Counted from the stretch's first letter, positions 28,582-42,300 are shown. The stretch: 64,000 nt of DNA from Nymphaea colorata (GCF_008831285.2 NC_045147.1:17648854-17712853); one strand, 5' to 3'. Program-made: numbers and translations. The notes: generated from the letters alone by a model not told the origin.

Positions 28582-28679
28582 GCTCTTCCTGGTTGGTTCC
28601 TGCGCGGGGGAAGTGAGAAGCGCGGGCGCGCCATGGATATCTCCGCATACAGTAAGATATTTTCAATTGCTTTCTCCAT
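28380..28679 (-). promoter_or_regulatory. Upstream ORF overlapping the biotin-ligase start codons
   Basis: A minus-strand ATG at 28679-28677 in a strong context (AAAATGG) opens a frame out of phase with the main ATG at 28581. It stays open for exactly 100 codons to the exon 1 donor. After splicing it would read nine more codons and stop at TAA in exon 2 (27554-27552). It therefore covers both candidate starts, Met1 and Met52. Whether the mRNA begins upstream of 28679 cannot be seen. Confidence 0.4.
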
Positions 28680-28699
28680 TTTGGTGCCAACTTTCTCTC

Positions 28700-29740
28700 T
28701 AATGCCTCAGACAGGTCTCCCATTTCAGAGTTTTCGTGTATTTTCTTATATGCGATAGGAGAGAAGGTGCTTGAAACACGCTTCAAGGGCGTCTGACAAT
28801 AGGAACACTGGAACGTAGTTGGAAACGTAGTGTTCCAAGAATCAGACCTAGATTCGTGGAACACCAATTTCTAACCTGTTGCAAACGCCCTCCGCCCCCC
28901 AAAAGCGCATTTGAAGGAATTTATCGAGGACGCCTCATGCCATACAGGTATACAACTTCTTCATGATGGGAAAGGTCGACAGATTACATTTCTCACTTTT
29001 TAGCTTCTTTTTCATTCAGAAGGTCATCCAACTTTTCTTTTATTTGAAAATGAGTAGTTAACTCGCATATTTAGAAGAGTACAGAACCTTCAAGATCCGG
29101 TGATTAACAACACATAAAGTTGATATTATCAAACTAACCATGCCAAGACTGCATTGAGACCTAAAAGAACACTTGCACTATCTTCTTCGTGGGCTTCCTC
29201 GATTCCGCTAGGGACTGGAGGTCCACATGTAAGGTGAGACAGTTGAAGACGTGAAAAGGGACGAGAAAAAATACTTAGTGCTGTCCAAATATTTATTGTT
29301 AAGATATTCTAGTAGACTAGTACGATTCAGAAATGATCAGACACATTCCAATATACAGTAGGATTGATTAGAAGGTAGAGGCCGCGAGGGCTCTCTTTAG
29401 GAAAGGACAAACAAGGAAGGGGCAAGCCATGGACACTTAGCCGTGGAATCAGATACAAAGAGGGTAGTGTAAGAGAGAGAGAGAGAGACAGACAGAGAAA
29501 GCACAAATACGTATTCTTAGTCCAGTAAGTTATTGCTTCTATCATGTAGTGTTGGATTTAATTGTAATAGAAAATTGCTAATGTGAATGTGGTTCTTATT
29601 TGTCAACTTAATTCTTGACTTATGTTATTTTTTCGCAATTTAAAGCCTCTTAGCCACAGAAGCCAAAGTTCTAGCAAATTATAGCACAACAAAACAATCG
29701 GAAGAATACATATCAAATTTTCACAAGAACAAGTACACCG
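28700..29740. other. Intergenic spacer between the biotin-ligase and MPS1-like genes
   Basis: About 1 kb holding the promoter side of the biotin ligase and the 3' flank of the kinase gene. A short GA-rich run occurs at about 29475-29500. No coding segment could be supported on either strand. Confidence 0.6.
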
Positions 29741-29761
29741 GCTGCTCCTTTTATCACTCTA

Positions 29762-32700
29762 TTACAGAGAGCCTTGCGTGTCTCTGCTGAAACCAACAAT
29801 CAGCTGCTTTAATTGGCTACAGAGTACAGAAACTTCTGGGACAACACTATATTCCTCAGAAATCTGCATAAGAAGCCCACATTGCTGATCCAAGGAAGAT
29901 GGTAAATAGGAAGGTACTGGAGGTGCAAGAAAAGGGTGGTTCAGTAGCTGAGGTATCCGCCACCGTTCATTCCGGTCCCATGCAAGACATTTCTTCATGA
30001 GATCAACCAACCATGGGTTTGATACTGGACCATAAGTGATCTTATGATTTTTGTCCGTGATTACTTTGTACTTGGCCCACAATGTCTTCTGTTCAGCAAA
30101 GGGTGTCCTTCCATAAACCATCTGATAGAGAATACATCCAAGTGACCAAATATCTGATGGTCGACCGCATTTGATAGTGTTTCCCTCTGAGTCTTGGTCA
30201 TTGCACATGAAAGCTTCAGGTGACATGTAATTCAGTGTGCCCACCTGCAATGAAACATATAACGAGCATCTATGTGTCATTCATTTCATATAATAGATAG
30301 AGAAACAAAACACGTACCTGCAAATCTCTTTGGATATTGGTTGTATCACTTTGTATTGCCTTTGCGATCCCAAAGTCAATCAACTTCAGGGAGCCTTTCA
30401 CTAGAAGGAAATTAGCAGGCTTCAAGTCTGAGTGCACAATGCGATCTTCATGTATTGTATTCACAGCCTCGAGTATTTGCTGCAAGAAAAGAGCAGTTTT
30501 ATGATGTACAAATTGGAGTGGAGACTCGTCATCCATTACATGTACAACTATAGAGACTACAAACAGCATCATCATGGGACAGAAAAAAATTGTCACAAAT
30601 TCATGAATCTCCAGAGAGAAATTAAGCTCATGCTTGCATGCCTAGGATCTCGGATCTGGGGTGATTTGGGATTTTAAGATCTTGGATCTCAGCTGTATGG
30701 CATTCAACAGGGATCTTAGATATTAAAAATTTAAAAGATCCATGCAGATGTGGGGGATAAAAGAAAATGTTTAATCTGTAAATTCCGCAATTTGAAGAGC
30801 CTTGGATTTGAGGTTCCCATGTCAGATCTGGTCCATGTATCTGAGACACATAGTGATCAAACAACCCCTAAAAGCATTTAGTTTTTTCATTTTTAATTGG
30901 AACATGTTTGACAGAAGTAAGGACATGAATGACTGGAAAAATAAAATGAGTTCAAGTCATAAAATGCTTTAGATCAAACAATTAATTTTCAATGATAACA
31001 TGCCACAATAAAATCGCATAATAACCTGTTGCTTTTGATGATAAAACTAGAATGCTTTTACTTGATTTTAGATCTTCATTATAACACATCTCTGTAATGA
31101 TTTTGTCAATACCATGAACCATTCCAGAAGGGATGTGCAGATCCTGAACTTCAACAGGGAACTAAAGTTAAATCGCATCATGCAGCAATGGAGATGTACC
31201 TGCCAATAGAAGCGGAGCCAATTCTCATCCATTTGCATGTTGGGTCTATCTGTTTCTTTGAATTCTTTCCACTTTTGAGACAGCATGTGTGCCAAATCAA
31301 TTTCTCCATATTCAAGTACCATATAAATGCAAACATCATCAGTTATTCTTCCATCCTTCATAGTGGTTGAGACATTATTGGCCTCTTCTAGCAGCCGTTT
31401 ATCAGTGACCTATGCAGTTAAACAGACAGTGTTCATGAAGACAAAAACTTAGAAAATTGGATGTCCCAAAGCCATACTTTGTATATAATAGTCCACTTCA
31501 AGCTATCAAATACTTTTCCATTGGCACCTCAAAAAGCCAAACGCTAGTACAAATTGATAAACATAAAACAAGAAGACTACAGGTTTTTCCCAAAAGACAA
31601 AGACATACCAAAAAGTAAACAAGTATCAGCATGAAAACAATGATAAGGAGCTTTCTAAAAGAAATATATTAAAACATCTGTACCTCATAGTCAATGAGTT
31701 GTATGATATTCTTTTTTCCTCGAAGACGATTCAAATACTTGATTTCCTGACAAAATCCATAGGCTGTAGAATAATCACGACCCTTTAGTTTGATCTTTTT
31801 GAGAGCATAAATGGTACAATCAGAGGATATGACTTTGTAGACCTCACTGCTGCCACCACTCCCTATCTTTCCAAGTTTTTGATAATGTTTTCCATTGACC
31901 TTAAAGAACACATCAGGATCATAATTTCGTTTACGTGAAACACCTGTTTCTTTGCTACTAGTAACTTTTCCTGCATTGACTACATTAGAATGTTCAGTGT
32001 TGATATTTGAAGAAGAGCTTGTTTTTGAAGGCTTGGATTTCATGTCACCATTTATAACAGCATTATCAGAGTCTGAAACCTCTTTTCCGATACCTAGATC
32101 CTGTTTAGCTTTGGGATTCTGATGGTTTGGACACCCATAAGATGGACGGATAGTCTCCTTTTTAGACTGGTACAACTGCTCTAAAGGGCCCTGATCTTGA
32201 ACTGTTGATGAAGTATGTGGGATAGAAGATAATGACATTTGCATTGATTCTGCTCTCTCTGGAGCCAAAGAGTTGGATACAGGCCGTGATGAAGAATTTG
32301 ACAAAAGGTTCAACTTGTCAAAGTGAGGCACCTCAGTCGGCTCGTTTTTGGCTTTCACATTTCCATCAGACTTCTCTTGTGGTTGGCCTTCGACCTTGAA
32401 ATTGATGTCATCATAGAAAGATGGATTGTATGTTACGGAATTTAAAGGAGCTGCAGAAGTCCACTGAAGAGAGGTTGCAGCTGAAGACACCGTCAATGAA
32501 TTAATTGCTTCCTTCCCAGCAAATGATATAAGCTTCTGATTTAATATGTCTGCATTCAGTTTTGCTGAAGACCCTATAGTACCCATATAGACCTCTTTTG
32601 AAGCAGTCCTATGCACAATCATGTCCCCACACTCCTTTATATCCTGATTTTCAAATGCAGGTTGCTTTGGCTGACTTTCATTGTTATCATTCTTCGTGAA

Positions 32701-34238
32701 TGCAAGAGATGTGAAGTATGATGACAAGCCATCCGTTCCAGTGCTAGTGGCTATTTTCGAGTCTGCCCCTATAAAGACAAATAGAAGACAAACAAGCCAT
32801 ACACATTACAAAAATGGATAGTTAAAGTCAATTGGACCATGCAGAGAAATCTGCAAGAAAGAGAGAGAGAGAGAGCAACTTACACTGTGGATTCGATCGA
32901 CTTGTGGAGGCAACTGTATCCATAGCGTCAACTTTAGCCTCGATTGTAGGCATCAACAAGCTATTAGATAGGCCAGGATGCTGTTTTTCACAAGAATAAG
33001 CATAAGGATTCACACTAACAGATGAAGATGACAAAACCTTTTGTGAGGTATCAGCTAACAATGATTTGCAAGGCTGTTCGCTTGGATGTGAAGTTACAAA
33101 AACCTCTCGTGCGACTGCTCCATGAGATGGACACACCTGCAAATCCTTGCTAACACTAGCGTAGATATTCATCAACCTACTCCCTTCATCAACAGAGTTA
33201 CGAGCGTTTGGCACTGGTTGCGGAAGCCATGGATATTGTTCACTGGAGCCGATCCCACCCATATTTCCAATCTCGCTGCTTAGATCCTTCATATTGCTTG
33301 CTGAACTAAACAAGGTATCATCGGGTGACGATACCTTTGAATCTCCCTTTCTCTTCCTGCAATCAATTTTTGTTTCCTGTACCATGGATGTAAGATTCAT
33401 ACCAGTTCCAGAAGCCAAATCCGTCCATGGTTTCTCTGACACAAAATTGTATAAAGAATCGCTTATGTTGCCCACGTCACTGTTAACGCTACTTTCAACG
33501 CTCACAGAACAATCCTTCAATGGATCGGCTTGAGCAACCAAAACTCGTCTAGCTCGTCCAGAAATAGAAGCTGATGGGCCTACTATCCCAAATAAAACCA
33601 TGTAAAAAAGTAAGTATTCCTTAACTTCAATAACAAGGAAGAACTCTCTGCATTAAAAAAGGTTATTCGTTCATATAAATTCCTCATTTCTGGTTTCCTG
33701 CACTCTATCAATGTGCTCCACGTTTATGAACAAACTGAGCTCCAAAACAATAAGAGAACCCAAAAATAGGCGGATCCCAGGCGACGCGTACAAATTTAAA
33801 TTAGACTACGTCGCATGATAAGGTATGAAAAAGGAACATCTGAACAGAGAAAAAGTAGTTCCATTTAATTGAACAGACCAACTAACCTAGGGATCCTTTA
33901 GATCCACAAACTCTTAACAATTTCATCAGTGATATTTACCCGCATTTGAAGAAGATAATACAATTCCCCATTTTTCAAAAACAATATTGCCAATTTCTTA
34001 ACCTAATCTAGAAATTTCAGCAACAGAAAGGCCAAATTGGATGAGAAGAGCAACTATATAAGAAGGAAAAACGGAAACCCTCACCAGGCTGCTGCGAGCG
34101 CTGCAAGGCCGCCCGAGCATGTAGAAGGAAATCCTTGATCTTCACCGGTGGGGCAGCACTGCCCCGGCTATCCGAGAAAGGAGGGAGCTTCCTCTCACCA
34201 ACCGGCTGCGACGGCCGAAGGTCAGCTTCCTTCTCCAT
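29762..34238 (-). CDS. MPS1: MPS1/TTK-like dual-specificity protein kinase
   Basis: Predicted spindle-assembly-checkpoint kinase acting at kinetochores. Six exons, minus strand: 34238-34085, 33582-32884, 32768-31684, 31409-31200, 30479-30318, 30244-29762. The phases close to 931 codons (930 aa), somewhat longer than the roughly 780 residues I expect for the Arabidopsis protein, the excess lying in the disordered N-terminal part. Residues 1-570 are Ser/Asn/Lys-rich without a recognisable fold. The kinase domain (about 571-880) shows [20 protein letters not shown] (glycine loop), ALKKIKL with the ATP-binding Lys near 608, [12 protein letters not shown] (catalytic Asp near 734; HSD replaces HRD, as in TTK), DFG at 751-753, and an activation segment [21 protein letters not shown] that is TTK-like. 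A short C-terminal tail follows HPFLAPP. An out-of-frame upstream ORF (34342-34142) overlaps the start codon if transcribed. Confidence 0.94.
33579..33584 (-). promoter_or_regulatory. Tandem (NAGNAG) splice acceptor at exon 2 of the MPS1-like gene
   Basis: On the minus strand the acceptor region reads GATAGTAGGCCC. Cutting after the first AG (exon from 33582) gives Val-Gly-Pro at the junction. Cutting after the second (exon from 33579) gives Gly-Pro. Both keep the frame, so the choice adds or removes one valine. Which one is used cannot be told from sequence. Confidence 0.5.
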
Positions 34239-35304
34239 TGCGGACGCAAACCCTGAACCCTAACGGCATCGCTAACACGTGTAGCCGATGACGAGACCGG
34301 AAGGAAGAAGGGGGCGACAAGCTGAGAAGGGTCGAGAAACACCGCGCCGTTGTTCAGAGAGTTAAAAATTGGCTACCACATACTCGAGGGCACCACCAAG
34401 AAGAAGAGAAAGACGCTGACGAGCCACTCCGCCATGGAGGCTCCGAGAGAACGAGAGGGAGGGGGAAACGGAGAGGAAGAGAGGGAAAGGGAAGTTTTCA
34501 AACGGGTTAGATTGAAGGCGCCCATGCTTTGGGGACTCGTCTTTTAAGCTTTTAAAAACTTTTGCAAAGTGACCACTAATTTATGAACATATTGTAAAAT
34601 AGCATCTAAATTTACGTGGTTTTATAAATGAGCGCGCATCCCTTGCAGACTCTGCACTCGGTAAAAGATTGTTACGACCGTAGAAGAGGAGCCCTCCATC
34701 TAAATTTACGTGATTTCGAGCAACCTTCTCTATCCTTAAATGTAAAATTACATTTTCCCAGCATTAACTTTCAGGTTGAATCTCCTTCTCTTTTCTACCC
34801 AAAGAAAGAGGCATCACCATCATTTCTTTCAATTGAGCTAGTCAATGGCAAAGGCCAGTAATTGACACTCGATCTCAGAATTACGGTCAAAGAATGAGAC
34901 TCTAAGTGAAATTTTTCAAGAGAAAAAGTCTCACTGCCATCATAGTTGTCGTGAAAAGCGAGTCTTTACTTAGAAATGTGATGCCTTTTAATGCAATATA
35001 TAAAAAATACATGCACCTAAATAATAATGTGCTTGGAAGAAGGGAGGCTACATGTTGATTTCCTTTATCATTGATTTTCATCTTGTTTCTTGTGAAAATT
35101 GCTCATTTCCAAAATATTTGGTTTCGCATAACCGCAGTTTGGATGAGCCTATGCGCCCAGTGCCAACTTAAATTTTAACATAAAATTGTTGGAAAAATTC
35201 AATCTGTTAGGTATACTTTTTCTCATTAAATGCTCAACCATGACATTCAATAGTGACAGAATTGAACTTACTAGTTAAACTGTTAGAATTAATAATAGTC
35301 AAAC

Positions 35305-35320
35305 TTCTCTCTCTCTCTCT

Positions 35321-35401
<81 letters not shown>
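35305..35401. repeat. Compound (CT)n(AC)n(AT)n microsatellite
   Basis: Three dinucleotide tracts abut without interruption: CT (about 35305-35320), AC (35321-35344) and AT (35345-35401). Confidence 0.97.
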
Positions 35402-35404
<3 letters not shown>

Positions 35405-35855
35405 CAACTAATATGAGTATTTGTCCGATCGATTTTTTTAATATAACCTTATGAATGAATTCAAATTATCTAATTCTGTAGGTTAAAAAAACGAATGTAA
35501 GACGAACATTGGAGCTTGATGTACAGACAGAATTTTATGACCACAACTTTTGAATCAAACTAGAGTTAATGGCTGTAAAACCATTATAAAACTCTATTCA
35601 TACGTCAGAATCATTTGTTTTTTTTTCATATTTAATTATTCTGAATCCATTCTTGAAGTTATGAGCCATCAAAAATTAGCTCGAATCTGATTGGGTTCCT
35701 TAAATACCGAATTTATCTATTTATTAATTGAATACTTACTGTTGAACATTTAACATAAAGAGAAATATAATAAACATAAGAATTAATTATGATGTCATTT
35801 TTTTTGTAAAAGTACGAAACAATTAGCAGAAACCTCCTATGATACATCATGTAAG

Positions 35856-36178
35856 GTTGGGCGTTGGGTCGAGTACCCATGGGTACTTGGTACTAGGGCC
35901 CCAAAAAAAAGCACTTGACAAACTAGATATATTATCAGGTTGGCCGGCTTAAGCCTAGTTTGGTCCAATAAAAATTTTTAACACATATTTTATTAATTAT
36001 ATATATAATTATAATATTTTATTATAATTAATTATATTTATATACTATTTTATAAAAAATATATTTTTAATTTAATTGGGCCGGGTCGAGCTTGAATTTT
36101 TAGGTGTCAGGCCAGGCTCGAACGTGGGTTTTGGGTGTCGGACCAGCCCAAGCCTGACTCCTTATGCCCACGGTTAAC
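35856..36178. mobile_element. Non-autonomous repeat with GC-rich arms and an AT core
   Basis: A left arm with GGGTCGAGTACCCATGGGTA, an AT-only core of about 130 bp, and a right arm with GGGCCGGGTCGAGCTTG and GGGTGTCGGACCAGCCCAAG. A related copy in the opposite orientation is at about 61585-61975, and a partial arm is near 42195-42290. Clear terminal inverted repeats and target duplications were not resolved. Confidence 0.5.
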
Positions 36179-36647
36179 ATCATGTCAAAATACAAACATC
36201 TACACAGCTATATTAAAATGATATTTGACCCCACCAGGCCAAAAAATTAATTTGGTGGCATTTCTAAAACAACTCACATAAAGTCATTAGTTTAGGTTAG
36301 ATGTTATTACATTTAGCTTTAGGTTATATGACATATATAAATGTGTTATATACTGAAAAATGACCGAAATACTCCTGCTGGTTAAATGGAAGACTCCACT
36401 CTATAAGGGCAACAATGGAACCAAAACGTCTTCCTTAATGAAATACAAAACCTCTCTAAATTGCACACATAATTGTATATATCAAGGGGCGTTTGATGGA
36501 GACCAAGAAGAGAATAAGAAGAATAATATGCCAAGTGTATGGAAGACAAAATATTTTCAGGAAAAAGGGTCAGGAGTTTCCATGGGGACAGAAAATTAAA
36601 TTAAAACAACAGTATAATTATCACTGTGAAAAAAAAATATTTCTCAG

Positions 36648-36649
<2 letters not shown>

Positions 36650-36701
<52 letters not shown>
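36650..36701. repeat. (TA)n microsatellite
   Basis: About 26 uninterrupted TA units. It accounts for the C-terminal Ile-Tyr repeats of any open frame read through it, so such frames are not genes. Confidence 0.97.
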
Positions 36702-36704
<3 letters not shown>

Positions 36705-37312
36705 AAAAGAAACTGATTAGATAAATTTCAAAGGACATAAGAAAATTTGATTCTTGTGCATGCTACTTTCTACTATAACGATAGGATCATGACATTTCTT
36801 GAAAGGTGTATTGTATTCTATTTAGATCCTTGATGTAGCGCAGGACCTAAAAGTAAGAAGGGCTTTGAGGACTCTTTTTAGAACAGTGAATTGTTAATTT
36901 TCGCTTACTTAAAAAACTAATCACATACCAAAATAAATAAATAAGTACAAGATTTTTAAGCTGTGTTTAACCTCAACATCTTCACCGAGCAGGCGAAGAT
37001 TACGTGGTATGCTTTTCCATTTTGACTTGGATGCAAAGGCACTAAAGGTAAAAGGAGTTGTTACCACGTACCATGGTAGTGGACGCAAGTGCCATTATTG
37101 GGAGGCAAAAGCCTACACTTTTCGGGATCCGATGCCCATTGAAATGCTCCAAAGTTGGGGGAATCTTACGGTCCATCATTTCTTCCAGATGCCCCCCACG
37201 CCAACATCCATCAATCCTAATTTTCCACAATACCGTTTCTACTGCTTAGGGAGGGAATTTCACTACTTCTTCACAAACTGTGTTCTAACAATCAAAAAAA
37301 GAAAAACTGAAC

Positions 37313-37328
37313 TCTCTCTCTCTCTCTC

Positions 37329-37420
<92 letters not shown>
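37313..37420. repeat. Compound (CT)n(TA)n microsatellite
   Basis: About 67 bp of CT repeat with two short CTAT interruptions, followed directly by about 40 bp of TA repeat. Confidence 0.97.
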
Positions 37421-37421
<1 letters not shown>

Positions 37422-38822
37422 CTTTTAAAAACTGGTATTGTTCTTTTTTCAGGCTGAGAGTGCGAGTCCGGAAGAGTTGGCATCATGAGCCATCATGAGG
37501 CTCAGAGATGGTAGCTACACTTTGATTTCTCTTAAGGACACTGCTTTTGAAAACCATTGATTCCAAAATTTCAGACTTGCTCTTGTCTCACTCTGAGTCG
37601 GAGAGTATCAGTAGATTCATCATCGTTTACATTTACTTAAGATGAGTATTCCAGTAAATGATGTTCGATTCATGGGAGTGTCAAAACAAATATATGGCCA
37701 GCTGTGAAGTTTTTAATCTACAATGTCAACTAATTTGTAGGAAACATATTGTATAAAATATGATTTAAAAGTCAGTTTGTGGGAAATAGACTGATGCTTC
37801 GGCAAGTCCATCCATATATTTTCATTTGCTTGAAACTATACATGCAGATGCAAGATGTTCGAACAAAAGTAAAAAGATATAAATGATGTTACTTTTGGTC
37901 CAATTTTCTATAAATAAAGCCCAAAAAACCAACATATTCAAACCATTTACATCTAACAACAGACAAATTTGAGTTTTGCATCGTGCAAACTTAAGTTTAA
38001 TTATGAGTGATGTCTACTCAAAATCAGAGTGCCTCACGGCATTGAAGGGGAAAATGTTATGAGTTAAGAGTTGTTTCTGTCAAGGCTGAGAGAAAGAGAT
38101 AGAGAGAGGGAGATTATTTCCAATCCTAACAGGTAGTTAGGAGCTAAAATATAGAAACAATACAAGACAGACGAGCTAATACACAGAATTGCTAATAGCA
38201 GGAAGAAGCAGCCTTACAATGGATGCCACATTACAAGATACGTCAGTAACCTTGTCACCTCAATATCTAGCACCTTTTGTGCACACACCACTGTCCACCA
38301 CGAATAACCAGATTCACCGTGACTTGCATCCATAGTTTGATGATCAGCAATAGAGTACTGGCCCCTGATGACATCCCTCATGGACCTCACCACAGATTGA
38401 CTACTAGTTACCATAACCATGCAATGGCGAGTTCCATATATACCAACTGATATATATGCTAAATATATAATGTGGCAGTACCAAAATAACTGTTGTATGC
38501 TCTCCTCTAGTTGGCTGCAACAAAGTTCACATTGGCTGGTAATACTAAGAAAGCCCCACCTCTTCAATCTGTCATGTGTTCATATCTTTCCCTGCACAAT
38601 CAGCCATGCTAATGATTTTGCTCTAGAAGGATTAACTTTTCCCTGTAAGCAATCTAATGTTGAGAACCATTCCACGCTGAAAGAGGGAGGGGGAGAGAAG
38701 ATTAAAATTAGGGTAAACTCAATTAGCTCAGTTACCCTTTGGAAGTGAGGTACATGTCTGCATTTCCGTATGGTGCATATGTCAAAGGTTTCTAACTGAA
38801 GACGTCTTCCAACATCAGATGC

Positions 38823-38909
38823 CAGTTTGTCTCATTTTTGCAGCTGGAGAAATTACAGCTATGTGAACTGAGAAATTACAGTTTGTCTCATTTTTGCAGC
38901 TGGAGAAAT
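38823..38909. repeat. Direct repeat of 31 bp, period 56
   Basis: An identical stretch starting CAGTTTGTCTCATTTTTGCA occurs at 38823-38853 and 38879-38909. Confidence 0.9.
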
Positions 38910-38997
38910 CAAGTGATCATTTGTGGGCTAAAAAGACTACAGCTGCAATTTCTCCGGCTACGGAATAATTAAAAGCTAAATTACCCGATCGATTCAG

Positions 38998-39318
38998 TGA
39001 AGAATCAAAGTATACACTATTTTGCTTGCATATTATAACCAAGAATCATAAAAACTTGTGAGAGTTTCAACCTAAGAAGAGATGTTAATACAAACGCTCG
39101 CTCGCGAGGAAGCACTTGTCTGCAAAAAAAAAAAAAAAGGTCTACAAAATAATCATCAAATGAAGAATCAAAGTACACACATTTTTTCTTGTATGTTATA
39201 ACCAAGAATCATATGCATGTGAGAGTTTCAACCTAAGAAGATGAGATGTTAATACGAACGCTCGCCAGGAAGCACTTATCTGCAAAAAGGACAATGATAT
39301 ACAAAATAATCACCAAAT
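38998..39318. repeat. Tandem duplication of about 163 bp
   Basis: Unit 1 (38998-39160) and unit 2 (39161-39318) share TGAAGAATCAAAGTA at the start, the internal blocks TTATAACCAAGAATCATA and GAGAGTTTCAACCTAAGAAG, and ACAAAATAATCA at the end. Unit 1 carries a longer A-run. No coding potential is recognised. Confidence 0.9.
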
Positions 39319-42300
39319 ATTTATGCACAACTTGGTTGAGGATGACAGTGTGTTGCAATGGCAGCTTCCCAAGACTACGCAGAAAGGAAGGAAGGGAACG
39401 TTTGCCTTGGGATTCAGCCTTTATCACTTCGATGGAATGTCCCCATATAGCTGCCTTGTCATTATTCTAGAAAATGTATTCAGATTCAACGACATCAGGC
39501 TTTTACAAAATATTATATTCAACATCACATGCATAGTCATCATGGCAGTAACCTAGTTGTTTGCTGCATGCCCATTTCTTAAATAACTTGTACATATTAG
39601 GCCAAGCATTACTAAATCATACAGAAATAAAAATCCGAATTCTGAAACACCAATCTTTTTTCATTGATGAGGCGAACCTTGATCTAGTGGTTTGGACATT
39701 ACTTTAATGCTTACCATTCCTTCTTCTGGTTGTCAACATTTGTACAAAACTCTGCCGTGTCTCTTCTTCCCCTATCAAGGGAGACTCCTCATTGCGCTCA
39801 CGATATGGCAATGGAAGCACGCACCCCGGCGCTACAAAACCATTCTTTTGCTCGTGAGTCTAAGTGTGCAGTTGACAATTGAACAGCCACTTATAAGTAA
39901 AAGATTTTAGAAGCAACACTGCGTAGCTTCTGTGAACTAGTCCAGAGCGTATCAGCACTGCAGAGAAGAATAATGTTAGAAACTGCTGAAGCAAAGGAAA
40001 GTTGCAGTGGAGTTGCCGTTAGCAGCAGGAACATTGCCGCGGTATGACCAACGCCATGATCGCATGAGCTTCACATAGAGAAACTTGCAGAGCTGTCTTG
40101 GCATGCTGGTCGCCTCCAAGTTCAGAGAAGTTGGTGTTGGTGCACACAAACGACAGTTGGAGGCGGACAGAATGCCAATGGTCTCTGCAAGCAAGTCCCA
40201 TGAGAAGCTCCATGGATGAAACTCAGCGAAATGAGAAGATCAGAGAAAGGGAGATGTAGATGGTACAAGGGTTTATGACTGGCTTGTGTTTAAGAAGGGT
40301 GAAAAAGAGGTGAAATAGAAAGAGAGGTGAAATAACAGGCTGTGCTTTATTGCTTTTCTGACTTGTCCTTAAAGGAGGAGGCAAGGATGTCGCCCACTTG
40401 ACTTATTACCATGGCTGCAATGACAGCTTTCATGATTTAGGTGACCGCTTGTGACGGTCAAGCGAAGGATGTGGAGTTGTACGAGGGGCCACACGATGGT
40501 CCCATCTCGAGAGATCCAACGGAGAGACGGAGAGCGTCCGCCATTATCATCGTTCTTCAAGGCACAGGGATTTTTAGCGGTTCCATTCTTTGGTAACGAC
40601 GAGCTTTGTCGTTGGGGACAAGCAGAACAGCCCGAGAGGCACGGTCTGCTGCTGCCGCAGGCCGCGGGCGCTCATCTCGGCTCGAAGCCCGGAAGGAGGA
40701 GTGCTTTTCGGCAGATGCAGCAGTTTAAGGCGATCATACGAAGGCTTCCGTCGTTGTCGCAAGAACGTGACTGCAAATTAATTCGCACTGAAATGAGACG
40801 ATTGCTGCCGCAAATGTTATGTATCGATCGATCGCGAATGAACCAACAGCTGCCACAAAATGAATTCGATCAGTCTATCATATTAATGCAGCAGGAGATG
40901 ATGTGTGACTGATCAGCTTCCATGATGCGTAATCTTCTTCAAATTAATTGATTAACATCATGGGTTGGTGGTTGCTTTCAATGAAATTAATGTTGGACTC
41001 CATGAATGCAACTTAGTTTTACGTTTCTATATGAAAACTGTCGATTTTTTTGGACTTTTCAGACAAATATTCCAAGATATACACATTGGCGGTGCACGTA
41101 CGCCCTGTTTCTGATTGTTCCTTCCTCCATTATTTTGTCCTTATGTTAAGGGATCCACCCTGCGGGAATTGCACTCAACTTATTTCGGGGATTCACTGTA
41201 ATTGCTTAGTGACCAGGGTGAGATGTGACTACCAAACCTCAAGCAGACAGCAACAGAAGAAACCACGACTAAAGATTGCGTCACTATAGTGCAAGGGCTT
41301 GCCATTTTACAAAAACTGATGTAGCTTTCAAACAGTTTTTTTTTTTTTGTTTCATAAAACAAAGTGGTTCCAGTTTTATTTTCAACGAACAAGTCATAAG
41401 AAACACATCTGTTACTGTAAGATTGGCAAGAAAAATTTCAGACATTTGATAAACTTAGTATGCTATATTAGATTTCAGCAATTACATATTTTCTCATAAT
41501 TAAAAATATGGTCAACGGTCTCTTCAACAAATATCGTTGAACCATAACAAGCACATCTATGTGTGAGATATTCGTGAATTTTAATACCCATATCTGTTAT
41601 CCATGTTTCACCAGTTTTCTCTCTCTCTCTCTCTCTCTTTTTTTTTTTTGTACACACGAGTTGGGGTTTGGCTGGGCATCTGGCGGTCTATATGCAGGGA
41701 TATGAGTATTTTAAGCGCCGAAAACTACAGAGTGTATAAATAGCGAATCTTCCTTCTTTTTCACTCCTTTTCACAAATTTGACCTTGTAGCCATGTTGAA
41801 CGTCATGGTCAATTTGATCTGAATTGAAACTAAAAACGTTGCTTTACGGTTCTTCCACATAAGGAGAAGGACATTTTTGTAGCTTGATTGGCACCAATTT
41901 TTGTGCCATACAAGTAGTTCACATTTTTTATTATTTATTTTCTTTCAACCATTCATCTACAAATAAAATTGTTCCATATCTATATAACATTTTAAGTGTA
42001 AGTATATAGAATTGAAATATAAAAATTAAGTTTGAGGATCGATCTTAGGACTGTTTGTCTCCTCCCTGAGTTGATTCAGTTGAGCATGTGCCCACCAAAA
42101 AATCCCTGCCTAATTCATAAGAGTTTGCAACATAGGTAATTTTCATGACGAGGCCCTAGATTTAATGCTTGCCCATGCCCAGTGGGACCTCGATAAGGAT
42201 GGCTGCCGGTGGGTACCCGGTACTCACTCGATATAGGCCGGATTTAGGCTAAAAAAAACCCGGCTTGGGCCTGAGATAGGACTGATCCCTGATAACTTTA

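Noticed and set aside
37009-37428. 139-codon plus-strand open frame
   Set aside because: Its last third is encoded by CT and TA microsatellite, and the rest matches nothing recognised.
40451-40912. 153-codon plus-strand open frame with an overlapping minus-strand frame
   Set aside because: Moderately GC-rich and open on both strands, but without any family motif or promoter signal I could defend.
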